From Brassica napus (lineage: Eukaryota; Streptophyta; Magnoliopsida; Brassicales; Brassicaceae), in the NCBI RefSeq assembly GCF_020379485.1, contig NW_026015187.1:203501-267500 (forward strand): 64,000 bases of DNA, written 5' to 3'. This document shows, piece after piece, positions 38,520 through 50,000 of the stretch. The first letter of the stretch is position 1, and each line of letters starts with the position of its first letter. The notes beneath the pieces were generated by a model. It searched no databases, was not told the origin of the DNA, and saw nothing but the letters and a program-made list of their open reading frames with translations. A program made the translations under genes and the position numbers.

Positions 38520-39239
38520 TGTGGGAAATGAAATTCACACTGTCGATTTCCGTTAAAATAAAGAAACTAGGAAAACCCTAGTTTCCTAGAGGTCCCGGAT
38601 ATCTTCTAATACCACACGTCAAGCAATCAGAACACGAGAATAACAACGATAAAGTATAAGAAATCAAAAAGAGAGCAAAGAAGATCTTATTTCGAATTCG
38701 CGTTTGAGCGTTACAACAAGGTAAGAGCCTGGGCTACAAGAGCTGTCGGTGAGATTCCTAGTTCTAAAACCCTAAGACGGCAATAACCAAATTGAGTCGC
38801 AGCTCGAATAACAAAAACAAAATATGCCTAAATTGCTCTAAGTGCTAAGTTTTCTCTCAAAAAGTTCTCTCCCCATTCCTCTCGCCTAGGACTCCTTATA
38901 TACTCGCTCCAAGGTTGGTTTACGCTTTTACTCATCTGCCCTTAAGCCGTCATAGCATAAAATGGAGATATTCCATTTTATCCGATCTTCGTAATTATCC
39001 TCCAAATTTCGTATTTATCCGCGGAAACTTGGCATTTATCCTTCCTTGCGCGCCAAGCGTAAACCATGCTACGGTTTAAGGGCTTTTTGTTAAGAAATCG
39101 TAGGATGGGCCTCGAGTCGTGTTTTAGCTCCCTTTGGGCCGTCTTCTGCCTCGAAGCGCTTACTGCGACTTCTTTCGATAAAGAACGAACTTTCCGCTGT
39201 TTTACCCGCAAACTTGGCTTCATTGGCGCATGCCATTGT
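38520..39239 (-). mobile_element. Segment F: LTR-like sequence at the satellite edge
   Basis: Read on the minus strand, this has a TATA box (TATATAAGG at 38894-38902) followed by a leader-like stretch with TTTTAGAACTAGG and AACTAGGGTTTTCC, ending TTTCCCACA at the satellite boundary. That is the layout of a plant LTR: U3 at higher coordinates, R-U5 toward 38520. I see no primer site or polypurine tract next to it and no second copy. A weak 4-of-5 match of flanks (GTGTG left, TTGTG right of about 39239) would fit a solo LTR but is not convincing. It could also be the truncated end of a larger element. The right limit is estimated from where SID-type coding begins. Confidence 0.45.
38894..38902 (-). 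promoter_or_regulatory. TATA box in segment F
   Basis: TATATAAGG on the minus strand, the best core-promoter candidate in this segment. Confidence 0.45.
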
Positions 39240-41675
39240 GGAGCAGAGTATGAATCGGAGTACGAAACAGAGTACTCGGAATCGATCGACACCCCAACCT
39301 TTCCATCGATCGATTCAAATGAGTCAACGGTGACCGATGACCGCAACAACACGTCACTCGACGTAATGCACCCAATTGACCATTTCGCTTCACCTAATCA
39401 TTGTTACCAACATTTTGCCTTCCAACCTCCAAGCAAGAGAGGACATGATGATTATTCCGTAGGCAGTTGGGCAGACAGTGGTTTCCATGAAAGTTTCGCA
39501 GTTGAAACTGTAATTTCTTCACCTAATGAGGAACATACCGAGGAATACGATGAGGATTACTAGAAAGAACGTGCAATAGAAATGTCTTTGCAAGATGAAA
39601 GACTTGAAACACATAAGTTCACCAACACGTTTCCAACATCGTTTGACGCTGTGCACTCCAAATCGGTCGATACCCACCCTCGTCTAGCAAAACAACCGCT
39701 CACATCGATCGACACCCGTAAAGGAACATCGATCGATATTCGCACCACAGCGAAAATTCAGGAGCAGGAGAATATTCCCTCCCCAACTAGGTTTATAGAT
39801 ACCTATATAAATCGTTTTGCACCTCCGAAACCACCTACACACAATCAGAGCAAACACACAAGCAAACAAGATGAACACTCTTCCTTCTACATCAACAGAA
39901 AAATCAATGAAGATCAATCATGTCAAGAACACAAGTTCTGCAGAAATAATTCTGCCATCGATCGATGTAACTGTATCTACATCGATCGATACTACTCTAA
40001 ACCCTAATCTCTCTATTTCTAAAATGAATGATTATGCAAACATTGATTACGGTTTTCTACAACCTGATGAATTTGGTATTTTTAGGGACCTAGATGGCAA
40101 CGCATGTGCAATGGATGGGAGGATTTTACAAGTGTCCAGAGAGGACATAGCAGACATCCTTCAAGTAGCCAATGGACCTGACAACCTATTCTCACAACAA
40201 CGTGGCACTCCAGACGTCATTAAAACAGATCCTAACAACCACGCAGGAGTCGCCACAACAGAGATCAACCCAGATCTATCACGCCTACAAAAAGGGCAAG
40301 CATCGATCGACGGTAGAATGGAGAAATCGATCGACAGGGTAACACCAACGTCGATCGATATAGATGAAACGATGGGAACCGCGCTTTCGACATGTATGGA
40401 GCCAGAAAGTTCACTTGGAACAAAGGGACGAGTATGGAGTCTACAGAGATGAGCGTGGACATGAACGAGGCGCAGCTGGTCACAAAGGACAACACCAGGA
40501 AAATACTGGAAAGAGCATCTCTTTTTGAAGAGAGCCACATCTGTCTTCCAGAACATCCCACTTCCTTCACACTCACAAGACTGGCACCAGAACTCTACAC
40601 CAAAGATGAAATCGATGAGATGGTGTTTGGTATTTGTGGAGCTCAGGAGAAACTGGGAGAGGAGCTCAAAACATTGGTAGAAGACACACATCAGCCTTTG
40701 GATAGAGGCTACAATGAGCTTTTCAGATGTATGGCAGAGATGAGGACAAAAATTGAGAGTTTACGTCAGCAACTTGAGAAGAAAGCTACGACCTCAGCAT
40801 CGATCGATGCACAATATGCAACATCGATCGACGTCAGTCTTCCTACAGCTCAGATCCCTGCAGAACCGCAATGTTCAACACAACACAGGGATGAATGGGA
40901 AGTCTCATACATCAACACGAGGATAAACAAAGTTTACTGCCCTCTCAACAACAACGTGGACTGGCTAAGCACTAAAATCGAGCTACTACAGCAAGATCTG
41001 GACACCATTCGCAAGAAGGACCAACAACCAGCCACATCGATCGACAGGCGAAGAGGACCCTGGATCGATGGCAAGAAACCTGTGGAGTTACTTCCTTACA
41101 CAGCAGCAGGGGTTGACAAGATCACATCCAACATCTACACTGCTCTAGACACCATGGAGGAACGACTTGACAAACGCTGCGATGACATCTACTTTCCATT
41201 CGACAACAAAACCAGTGGACTAGACAACCACGCAGAATGGCTACAGAAAGAAGTCAAAGCCATTCAGAGGCAACTCGCAGCTCAACATCAGATATCAGCA
41301 TCGATCGACAGGACAATAGCAAAATCGATCGACGGCAACTCGCCGAGATCGACCAACAAACACATAATCGCATCGATCGACACCGAGTCTACACCAATCG
41401 GCGAGCAGCTGATACACAAGACGGTAGAGTCAATGCAAATGGAACTGACAGATCTTTCAGCATACGCCTATGACAACATAGGCTGGCACCAGGTCAGCAT
41501 TGACAACGTTCAAGAAAGGCTACAGAACATCTCCAATGTACTTGAGAAGATGGATGACAAATGGACAAGAAATGATGAGGCCACAAGAAGTTTCATTGCA
41601 TCTTGGTCCAGAATGCGCAGAGATGACGTGGATGCTTGCTTTCCAACAAGCAGCTGCTTCTCCACCCAATAGCCA
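39240..41675 (+). pseudogene. decayed SID-repeat ORF of element B
   Basis: Plus-strand coding similarity is spread over several frames: 39240-39563 (ends at TAG), on to 40007 in the same frame, then 39817-40452 in another, then 40392-41672. Near 40430-40500 a third frame gives the more coherent reading, so at least three frameshifts and one stop are present. The protein contains about fifteen S-I-D motifs, many of them paired, mostly encoded by ATCGATCGAT or ATCGATCGAC. The C-terminal third is hydrophilic with coiled-coil-like stretches (for example LRQQLEKKA, and QKEVKAIQRQLAA near 41240). I recall this type from many Brassica hypothetical proteins linked to gypsy elements. Its function is unknown to me. 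Confidence 0.7.
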
Positions 41676-41678
41676 ATC

Positions 41679-41683
41679 ACTAC
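41679..41683. repeat. left TSD of nested insertion C (ACTAC)
   Basis: ACTAC precedes the first C LTR and recurs at 59853-59857 directly after the third C LTR, proving that B was split by one insertion event, later elaborated or not. Confidence 0.92.
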
Positions 41684-41782
41684 TGTAACACCCCAAAACC
41701 AGCCCATTTAAAATTTTTAAATGCTAATGGGTTCTCTACAGCCCAATTAGAAAACCCTAGGGTTTTCCCTTTCTCTTTTCCT

Positions 41783-41790
41783 TATAAAAG
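41783..41790 (+). promoter_or_regulatory. TATA box of LTR C1
   Basis: TATAAAAG about 100 bp into the LTR, followed by a pyrimidine-rich leader. It is conserved in C2 (54777-54784) and C3 (58371-58378). Confidence 0.65.
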
Positions 41791-42524
41791 CAAGCCTCCA
41801 CTTCTTTTCCTCTCATTAGAAATCTAGAAGCGAAGCCCTGCAGAGAATTCCCGGAAACCAGAAGCCCTAGCCGTCGACCTCTTCTCTCTCTCCCGTGCCG
41901 CCTCTCTCCTCTTTCTCTCTCTTCACCGCACCACCTCTTCTCTCTCTTTCCTCGCCGCGCCTCCTCTCTCCTCTCTCTCTCCACGCTGTCTCGCTCTCTC
42001 CTCGCCGTGAGCAGCCGCGAGTGGTGGTGGTAGCTGTGTGGTGCCGTTGACCTCAGATCTTGTCACTCTTGCCTCTCATCTCAGATCCAGATCCAGATCT
42101 AGGCTAAGCTGAGGTGTTCTATTCCAGATCTTGTTCATGATCGTTTATATTGTTGAATGAGGAATTAGGATGGTTTAGATCCTGATTGATGTTAGGTTGA
42201 TAGATCATACTGCATAAGAACGCTCATACTGATTAAGGACAATAAATGGACTGTTTGTGTTGATTGAATGATGAATGATTGATTGGTCGATGATCTACTC
42301 TTGTTTGTGGTTGAAAGCTAGGATGCTTAGATGGAATTAAAAATAGGTTAATAGTAAACGTTAACCGGTTGATTAGATGAATGATAGGACATCCGTGAAA
42401 TGGTTGTTTACTGAATTGAGTGTGACACCGAGAACGGGTGGCGTCTAAAAAGAAAAGTATGAAAGAGTCTAAAGAATAAGGAAAAGGAAATGATAAGAAA
42501 AAGGAAAGAAGAATGAATGATTAG

Positions 42525-42593
42525 TAAATTACCCGGGAAGGGTGGGATAAATTACCCGGGAAGGGTGGGATAAATTACCCGGGGAGGGTGGAA
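42525..42593. repeat. triple 23-bp tandem repeat in LTR C1
   Basis: Three adjacent copies of a 23-bp unit, TAAATTACCCGGGAAGGG plus TGGGA, the third slightly changed. Each carries the palindrome CCCGGG or a variant. The same triplet is at 55509-55577 (C2) and 59115-59183 (C3), so it is a fixed feature of the family. Confidence 0.9.
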
Positions 42594-43264
42594 AGAAAGA
42601 TAACACGGCGGCCGTAGCGTTCAAAAATGGCGGAGATGCGGGGCCATAGCATCGGATAAAAATGGCAGGGTAAGAATAGAGGCGCCGGTAAGATTGAGTC
42701 ACGCCGAGTCTTGGCGGGAAGGGGTCGTAATACACTGCAAAGGCGGTCCGTACCCGAGGAACTGGGTGACGGGCCTACCAGGGCAGGCGACTTCACAGGA
42801 AGCAGCAAGAAAAGGGGAGTAATGGTCCGCTTGAGCTGTGTAGGTCCTAAAGTCCTAGGATGATGGGGAGTCTTAAATAATAAACCGAATTCTATGAATT
42901 GAGTAATGACTGAGTTCATTACAGTGCCTGATTTGTGAAATGAAACATGAGTAACTAGCTAATAGGTTGCATCGAACTGAGTGTAGTGACTAGACGGTTC
43001 TCGTTTCGCATTGAGCCGTATAGAGGCTCATGGGGGAGACTGGTCTAGAATCGCTTCACTGAGTATTAATACTCACCCCTCTTTTCCATCTCCAATTTTT
43101 GCAGAACTATAAGTGGAAATGTCACCGGTAAGAAAGGAAATGCACCTGAAACTCATGGGACCAGTAACGGGACACACGGAGATGTCGGGAAAGTAGACAT
43201 GTGTGTCCTCAACCCCGCGCCCAGGAACCCCGGTCGGAAATGGGGAAGGGGCGGGTGTTACAAT

Positions 43265-43276
43265 TGGTATCAGAGC
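43265..43276 (+). other. primer binding site after LTR C1
   Basis: TGGTATCAGAGC two bases after the LTR end. It is intact here, while the counterpart after C2 reads TTGTATCAGAGC (56248-56259). Confidence 0.9.
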
Positions 43277-44201
43277 TAGGTTAAGGTCCCTTAATACTAA
43301 CTTAAGGGATCAGCGTTTCCGCTATTGCCTATTTCCGTTATGGTTCTGATAGACCGACATAGCTAATGTTGAAGGAGAAATCGAACAGCTCAGATCAACA
43401 AAAAGTCCTCGTACCACGGTGTAGTGGAGTTTCAGAGGTTCAAAAATGGGTAACAAGGAGTTGTAAGGCAAGTATACAGAGGGATTAGTCGCCTAGCACG
43501 CAAAAAAAGGGGGAATGGAAAGTCTGACCTACGAGCTGGAGGGAAACGTCTCGCCAGCGACACCGCCCCACACCGGGCCGGGAAGGCCGGGGGAGGAGAG
43601 ACGGACGCAAGGCCGAGGCGTGCGCATCTTCACAGAGGAATTAAACCCTGCAAAGAAATGAACTCCTGGCATTCCGATATAACAGTCAAACTCGTTTCCA
43701 TAGATAAAAAAAAAAAAAGGGTGCGGGTCCCACCACCATGGCGTGGGCCCGCCGACGAGGAAGAAGCAAACCGGGGCGGCCAAGGGACTGCCGGCAAGAC
43801 AGTAGGAGAAAACCGATTTCAGATTGTGAGGACTAAGCTAAGGATCATCTTGGGGGTAAAAAGGATGATGGAGGATCATCTTGGGGTAAAAAGGATGATG
43901 GAGGGTCATCTTGGAGCAAAATGCGAAATGCTAATAAGGATATGGGATCTTCATAGGGTAAAAAGGCTGATGGTAAAAAGGATCGTCATGGGGCAAAAAG
44001 GGACGATAAGAATCACACAGTGGATGATATTTTATGGAATGCTGAAGCAGCACTAGTTTTGAGAAATGATTGAAAACTGCCATCTATGCATGACTACTAT
44101 TATGTTCTGATCAGGTCTTTGTTTTACGCTGCAGGATGTCTTCACCAGTGCATCACGAGCTCGGAGAAAGACGCATGCGCTATGGACCAAAAGGGACAAG
44201 G
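43277..44201 (+). other. 5' part of internal region I1 of element C
   Basis: Leader plus decayed coding. Near 43845-44070 one frame gives Lys-Asp-Gly-rich repeats (GKKDDGGSSW occurs twice) broken by a stop. The stretch CTGCAGGATGTCTTCACC at about 44130 gives the ATG that begins the gag-like ORF in I2, but here the frame is cut after about 24 codons by element D. The same Lys-Asp-Gly tract is shorter in I2 (near 56840-57030). Confidence 0.55.
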
Positions 44202-44206
44202 GCGTA
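44202..44206. repeat. left TSD of element D (GCGTA)
   Basis: GCGTA precedes LTR D1 and recurs at 53651-53655. The I2 copy shows the uninterrupted sequence GGGCGTACGCCC at 57174-57185, which confirms the empty site. Confidence 0.95.
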
Positions 44207-44764
44207 TGTAATAACCCTCACGAACAGATATAATTTTGGTCAAGAAAATTCTTTAAGATCAGTTTGAAGATTGATCGATCAGAATTTAAATAAAAATCGA
44301 CACGGTGAATTAATCTCGACGGGGCTGTCTTTTGGTCGAAAAACCATCTCTTGATGGTTCTGGTCGAGTGTTAATTATTATCGTTGATTTTTATTCATGC
44401 TGGGTGAGTTTATTCAGAGCAGGACGAGATTCGAATGATGAAAAATATTTAGTCGAAACAGTCCGGAAAATATCGACAAAACTCTTAAAATTATTTCTGA
44501 ACAGTCACATGCTTTGCACCTTCTAGCCTACTTGCTTCCTCAGTAATTAGGTCACATGACCTACACCTACTTGCTTGCCTGCTTGCTCATTAGAAGTCAC
44601 ATGCTGGTCACAAGCTACTTGCTTCAGCTGCTTGTAGCTTTCTTCATGGGAAGGGAAAGTTCAGCTGCTTGTGCTGCTTGGTGTGCTGAAGCATGTCACC
44701 AGCTGTCTAACCTCATCTTTGTCTTTTGTGGGAGAAAACCCTCATCTGAAGCAACTCCTTATGA

Positions 44765-44772
44765 TATAAAAT
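44765..44772 (+). promoter_or_regulatory. TATA box of LTR D1
   Basis: TATAAAAT followed by CTTCTCTCCTCTGG. It is conserved at 51385-51392 (D2) and 63472-63479 (third copy). Confidence 0.65.
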
Positions 44773-45903
44773 ACCCTCTTCTCTCCTCTGGACGTTCATA
44801 ACCTGCAAGAAAAACCAGAAAAAATTCAGAGAGAAAGAGAGAAAAATCTGTGAGAAAAGATTCATGAAAAATTCAGAAAAATATTCAGAGAAGAGGAGTG
44901 AGCATGGACAACTCTTTCTCACCATCCTGTGATATTAATCAGTGAGTTTTGGAGTGTTTAAAAGCTGAAGATTTGGTGTCCTGAAGTTGAGAATCACCTA
45001 TGTTCTTCAGCCTTTGATTTTGATCGGTAAGATGGTTGTGGATCAGTTTCTGTGAGAAGTTTTGTTGGTTTGCCTACACTGGAGATAAATTCTGAATAAA
45101 TCCAACCATGGATTCTTGTGGTGTTGATCAGGTTAATTCGTGGTTAGCTTGAAGAGAGACAACCAGTCAAGTTTAATTAGTTGAGTAAAACCGGTAAGCT
45201 TCAGCTTCTTGATTCAGCCATGTTTTGATGAGAACCAATTGATGTATGTTGGTTAACCTGTCAGGATCAGTTGTCTAAGGTCTTGTTCTCTTCAGTCTTG
45301 GTTGGTTTATGATTTAATCAGTCTCATAGAACCAGTAGACGAACTGTTAAGAATTATGGGAATTAAACAGAACTGATTTGGTCTTGTTTAGAACTGAATT
45401 GAGCTGAGTATGTTCTGATCTGATCTGAGCGATGCTGTCTATTGTCTGAAATTGTCTTGAACTGATGTCGTCTGAGTATAACCGAGTTAAGCTGTTGGGA
45501 ACTGATTAGAACCGGAGTTAGCTGAGCATGAACTAAGCTGATATGAACCGAGTTAAATTGTTAAAGCTTGAACCGAGCTGAACATGGTATCAATCTGTCT
45601 TGAACCGAACTGATATGAGAGAACTGAACTGAAATGTTATGAACTGAGTTGAGTTTTTTCTTGAACCAGACTACTGAACCTTATGTTCCAACTGTTATGT
45701 TTTGAATTCAGATGGCCAAGGAGAGTATTCGGATCAGCCGGATCCTTGTGATGGTTCTGAACCGAGAGTGATCCAAAAGTGAAGTGTGATTAGCTTGAGC
45801 TCGAGTCTAGTCTTCCTTAACCAATCTCATGGATTTAAAGGTGAGTCTAGATAGATGATGAATGAATTATGAATGAGTATGCATGATTGCATATTGAATA
45901 TGG

Positions 45904-45995
45904 TTGATTAATTAAGAATTAATCATGAATTAATTAAGGAATAATCATTGATTAATTAAGGATTAATCATGGATTAATTAAGGAGTAATTATGGT
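45904..45995. repeat. ATTAATTAAG short tandem repeats in LTR D1
   Basis: Four imperfect copies of a unit of about 22 bp around GATTAATTAAGGATTAATCAT, AT-rich and partly self-complementary. The same block is at about 52536-52627 in D2. Confidence 0.85.
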
Positions 45996-46383
45996 TTGAT
46001 TGATTAAGTATTATTCCTTAATCTATATTTATATATGAAGTATTTATCTAGTTTAAATACTTAAGAATAAGCAAGAATAATTCTTTGAGGTTATCCCGAG
46101 CCTTAGTACTTGTTCTCAAGTACTAATCTATAAGTATTCTATTAATAAGTGTGAATCATGTGAAGTCTTATTGTATACTCACTCTCCCGAAAGTCCCGCA
46201 TTGCCGTGAATTGGTCCTGCGATATGGATCAAGGTCATGAAGACACGATGATGGGGTCGCACCCTGGAGGCCGTGTAACTGCATGCAGCGTTGGATGTTC
46301 TATCTTGGAATATCTGATGGAGATGATGGTTATATTTATTCCCCGTTAAGCTCGGTTAGCCTTGGTGGTTTTCCGGGTTTAGC

Positions 46384-46408
46384 ATATATATATATATATA
46401 TATATATA
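46384..46408. repeat. (AT)n microsatellite in LTR D1
   Basis: A run of about twelve AT/TA dinucleotides. The D2 copy (53016-53031) is shorter and interrupted. Confidence 0.9.
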
Positions 46409-47026
46409 GAGTATGAGTGATTGGCGGGTATCGTGGAGGTGATGTTTAAGATAGATTCACATGGATGGATTGAGAGGCCTTATATTAATTATGGAATATA
46501 ATTCCACTGCATTCAAATGGTGTCGATTGCTCGGGATACTATTGATATGTGTTTGGGTGTGGGATTAGACTCACTGAGTAAACTAGTTACTCATGACTCA
46601 TTTGATATGCAGGTAACCAGTAGGTGGGAGACCTTTACTCTAGGACGGGAAGGAACGGCATTAGCCAGCGGTAGTTTTATTATCCTTGCAAAGTCATTTT
46701 GATATATCTTATGAATAAGATTTGTAGACCGAAAACCTCGAGGTTAATTTATAACAAATTTTGTAAGATGATTTTGAATGATATATAAATAATGTTTTTT
46801 TTTTAAAGTACGGGTTCCATATGATATTAGTCCTTGTCCGGACGAACTAACTATCAGGTATTGCTTTCTCGGGTTGAAAAGCCTAGAGTGGTATCCGATA
46901 GGAGCGTTGGTGTTCTTTGATTGTTGGTCTAAGGCGATCGGAAGTATTCTGAGAACCTCAGATCGACCATCGAGGAACATCGACCGTGTCATTTCCGGTC
47001 ATCTATGATCGGGGGTGTCACAAAGG

Positions 47027-47038
47027 TGGTATCAGAGC
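47027..47038 (+). other. primer binding site of element D
   Basis: TGGTATCAGAGC four bases after LTR D1, matching initiator Met-tRNA. Confidence 0.93.
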
Positions 47039-50000
47039 ATGGTTATACGATGCTAGAATGGGACTTGTTTCAAATGTTTTTCGAGTCAAAATGAGTCGCA
47101 AGGATAACTAGGATATGCTGGCTTGTTCCTTCATTTTAGGATAGATAGTCATGGGTAGTTACCTAACAGTGATATTTCATAGTAGAAGCACCGAGACAAG
47201 CTTGAATGGATGGAGCGTACTTACCGAGGTTATTATCATCATGATCAAGTTTGCTACCCTCATGGTGGGGTTCACTACCTTCCTGCTAGAAGTCAATAAC
47301 CTCATGCCTTCCTGCCGTTTTTCTGAGTTTTAGTGGGGATGCTAATACTTTAGAGAGATTTATGGGATATAATTGATACATCGAATACATCTCCGGACTC
47401 GTGTGTTATCGATGTCAAGGTGGGTGTTGTTTGTGATCCGGTTCAGAGCGATTCGACTACACTTGATCACATAGATGCACTTATTATTCCGGTTTCTCAA
47501 GTCTAACCAGCTCATGCTAAGACGTACAAGCACCACAGCCATACAAGCATGATTTCTTAAGCATTTGTTTCAAGCTTAGCGTTGGAGGAAGAGATGGTTT
47601 GACTGTATTACAAGATGATGGAAGCACCAGAAGCATTCTGTTTGCAACGGAATATCATGAAGCTTATGATGCAAAGAAGAAGAAGTTGGGACCATAAGAT
47701 ACTGAAGAAGGACTAAACCGTTAGAAGTATACTTTGGCTTGAGGCAGATTTGGGATCCAACACTCAGAGCAGAATATTCACGTGGCCGTTGTTCAGAGAA
47801 TTACAAGAAGGATTTGGCAGCAAGCTATTTGGAGATGAACGCTATGAGTTGTTGGTCGAGAGTCAAGAGTTACTTCAGAGAGTTGAGTTCGAGTTGGACA
47901 GATTTCATGAGTTCAGGAAGTAGTATTTTCTACACAAGCATCGAGATACGTGGTCGAGTGAATTGGATTCATCGATTATGGTTTGGAGAATAAGCAAAAG
48001 ATCATACGAAAAATCTTTGGGAACTTAGCCAAGAATTTTGGAGTAGATAAAAGACCATGGAGTTTCAAAGCTTCGAGGAGATGTTAGAGTATGACGTGAA
48101 TGTTAAAGAAGCTATTATTGCTGAAGAGGTTAACCAAGTCATGCAGACCGTTTATTTTCCAACCGCTGCAGATCAAAGGTCAGTTTCAAGAAGTGAGTTA
48201 AGTAAGTCGTTGGGGATGATTTTGGGTGTACATTTCATCAGATCAAGATCGAGGACCTTGAGCCGTTATGGTTGTGACTAGCAAAGACAGAATGGTCGTG
48301 ATTGTCAAAGTTTGGGAAATCCTGGAACGTTTGCATCATTCGCGCTTTGGTGGTTCTTGTGAAGAGTTAGGAATTTAGGTTACCCTTCCTCATGAAGTTA
48401 CCCGATCTACGTTACCTATACCTAAGATAACACTTGTTGAACTAGTCCGATTTTCCTTACCGTTAGTCCACATCCAAGTGTTAGGCTATTTGGGTAGAGC
48501 CTACACTTTATAGTTGCCTGGACCGTCAAAACCTCTGAAAAGGTCCAATCACAGGTTTGCTTCTTATCCCATTGCGTGTTGTGTGCATTTTAAAAATTTA
48601 TGAATGATTAAATAAATAAGTGAAGGAGTGATCAAGGTGTCGTATGAGACCTTGCCTATGGACGGAATTTTCCGCCCATATTGTGTTTGATGCGGGAACA
48701 ACACATAGATGTAGTTCTCGGGTAGTGTCATTGTTTTAGGAAGGATTCACTTTAGTGAATTCAAGTACACTGTTCTTATTCGTGGAAGTACTGGCTGCCA
48801 TTTAGAGTTATGGTATGCCTTCGTATCCCATCCCCATTCCTTAGTACTTCCATTAGAGCGGTTTGTTTCTATCTAGAGTGAGATTGGCTATCTAGTTATC
48901 GAGCTCAATTAGGATGTTGTTGAGGAAGGAAGTCTTTGAGAGAAGACCAGTTACCGTTGGCCTGCAATGGTATTCTACTAAGTGTTGGAGCCTCGCTCAT
49001 ATCAGTCTGGAGAGTTGGGAACCTTTTGGGAAATGGTGAAGTGGCGTATTCCATTATCATCATAATTGGGCGGAGAGAAAATAACAAGAAGCAGAGTATC
49101 GAGGACAGTTAGATAACTAGGGAACATGAAGCTATGTTTAAGAAAGTGGAAAATTTGTTGACATCCAAAAGTAACCCGTCAAGTATTCTGGTTGAACCTT
49201 GATTCGCTGCAATTGCCTAGGCATCTATCCAAGTGGTTCTAGCCAAATTCAAGTAGCAGTCAGAAGATTTGTTTGGAGAAAGGTTTTGTTCGACTTAGTT
49301 ATTTTCTGTGGAGTGTACCCATGTCAGTGGTAAAGAAGAAGAACCAGAGTTTGCGGTTATGTTCGAGTATAAAATCAAGGACGTGACCATCAGGGTCAAG
49401 TATCAAGTTCTAGAATTGAAGAATGGTTAAGATCGGTTGCAAGGCGTAGTTTTATTCCAAGGACGTTTGATGGACGCTTCACGTTGTAGTAAATATTTCT
49501 GCACGGAAATTGGAAGTTAGATCCCTTAGTCAGTAAATGGAACAAGGAGTTGTTGCATATTTACAAAAGATCGCTACTACTACATAATGGTCGTACTCAA
49601 TTTCAGTTATCGAGATTCGAAGTTCTGTGGATTGGCCGGTTACCATCAGAAGTTTGTTCAAGAGTTAGAAACCATATCCACCAATGAGTTGATCGACTGA
49701 GAATGGTGTTACCTTGGAATGGAGTAAAAGTATTGATGAAGTATGAAATTAGTTAGAGGAAGTATCTACGTCTATGCATATCTTAGACTTGCATGAGCCT
49801 AACCAGCCATATACTACTACATGGATGTATTATGTGTTGGTCTAGGTGAATGCTAATGCAAGACGATATGGTAATCATTTATGCATCAAGGGAGCTAAGG
49901 AAGCATAAGGAAAACTATTTGATGCACAAGTTGGGGTTGGTGGCAGTTCTGTTGCACATCAAATTTAGTGATCATTTCAATATGGGGAAAGGATGCAAGT

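Larger units (their letters stand above)
41684..43262 (+). repeat. LTR C1 (first LTR of element C)
   Basis: 1579 bp, from TGTAACACCCCAAAACC to GCGGGTGTTACA. TATAAAAG lies at 41783-41790, so U3 is only about 100 bp, and R-U5 is long. CT-rich tracts and a triple 23-bp repeat follow downstream. The end is followed by a primer site. Confidence 0.92.
44207..47022 (+). repeat. LTR D1 (5' LTR of element D)
   Basis: 2816 bp, TGTAATAACCCTCACG to GGGGGTGTCACA. TATAAAAT is at 44765-44772, giving a U3 of about 560 bp and an unusually long R-U5 of about 2.2 kb. Inside are irregular GAACTGA/GAACCGAG repeats (about 45360-45660), ATTAATTAAG repeats and a (TA)n run. Its small ORFs, repeated in D2, match nothing I recognise. 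Confidence 0.93.

Noticed and set aside
38515..39245. GTGTG/TTGTG flanks as TSD of a solo LTR F
   Set aside because: Only four of five bases match, the left copy lies in a TG run, and the right end of F is not independently defined.
44332..44801. Small ORFs repeated in all D LTRs (64 and 81 codons)
   Set aside because: They lie in U3 or around the TATA box and have no known domain. Their repetition only reflects the repeated LTR, although the frames differ little between copies.
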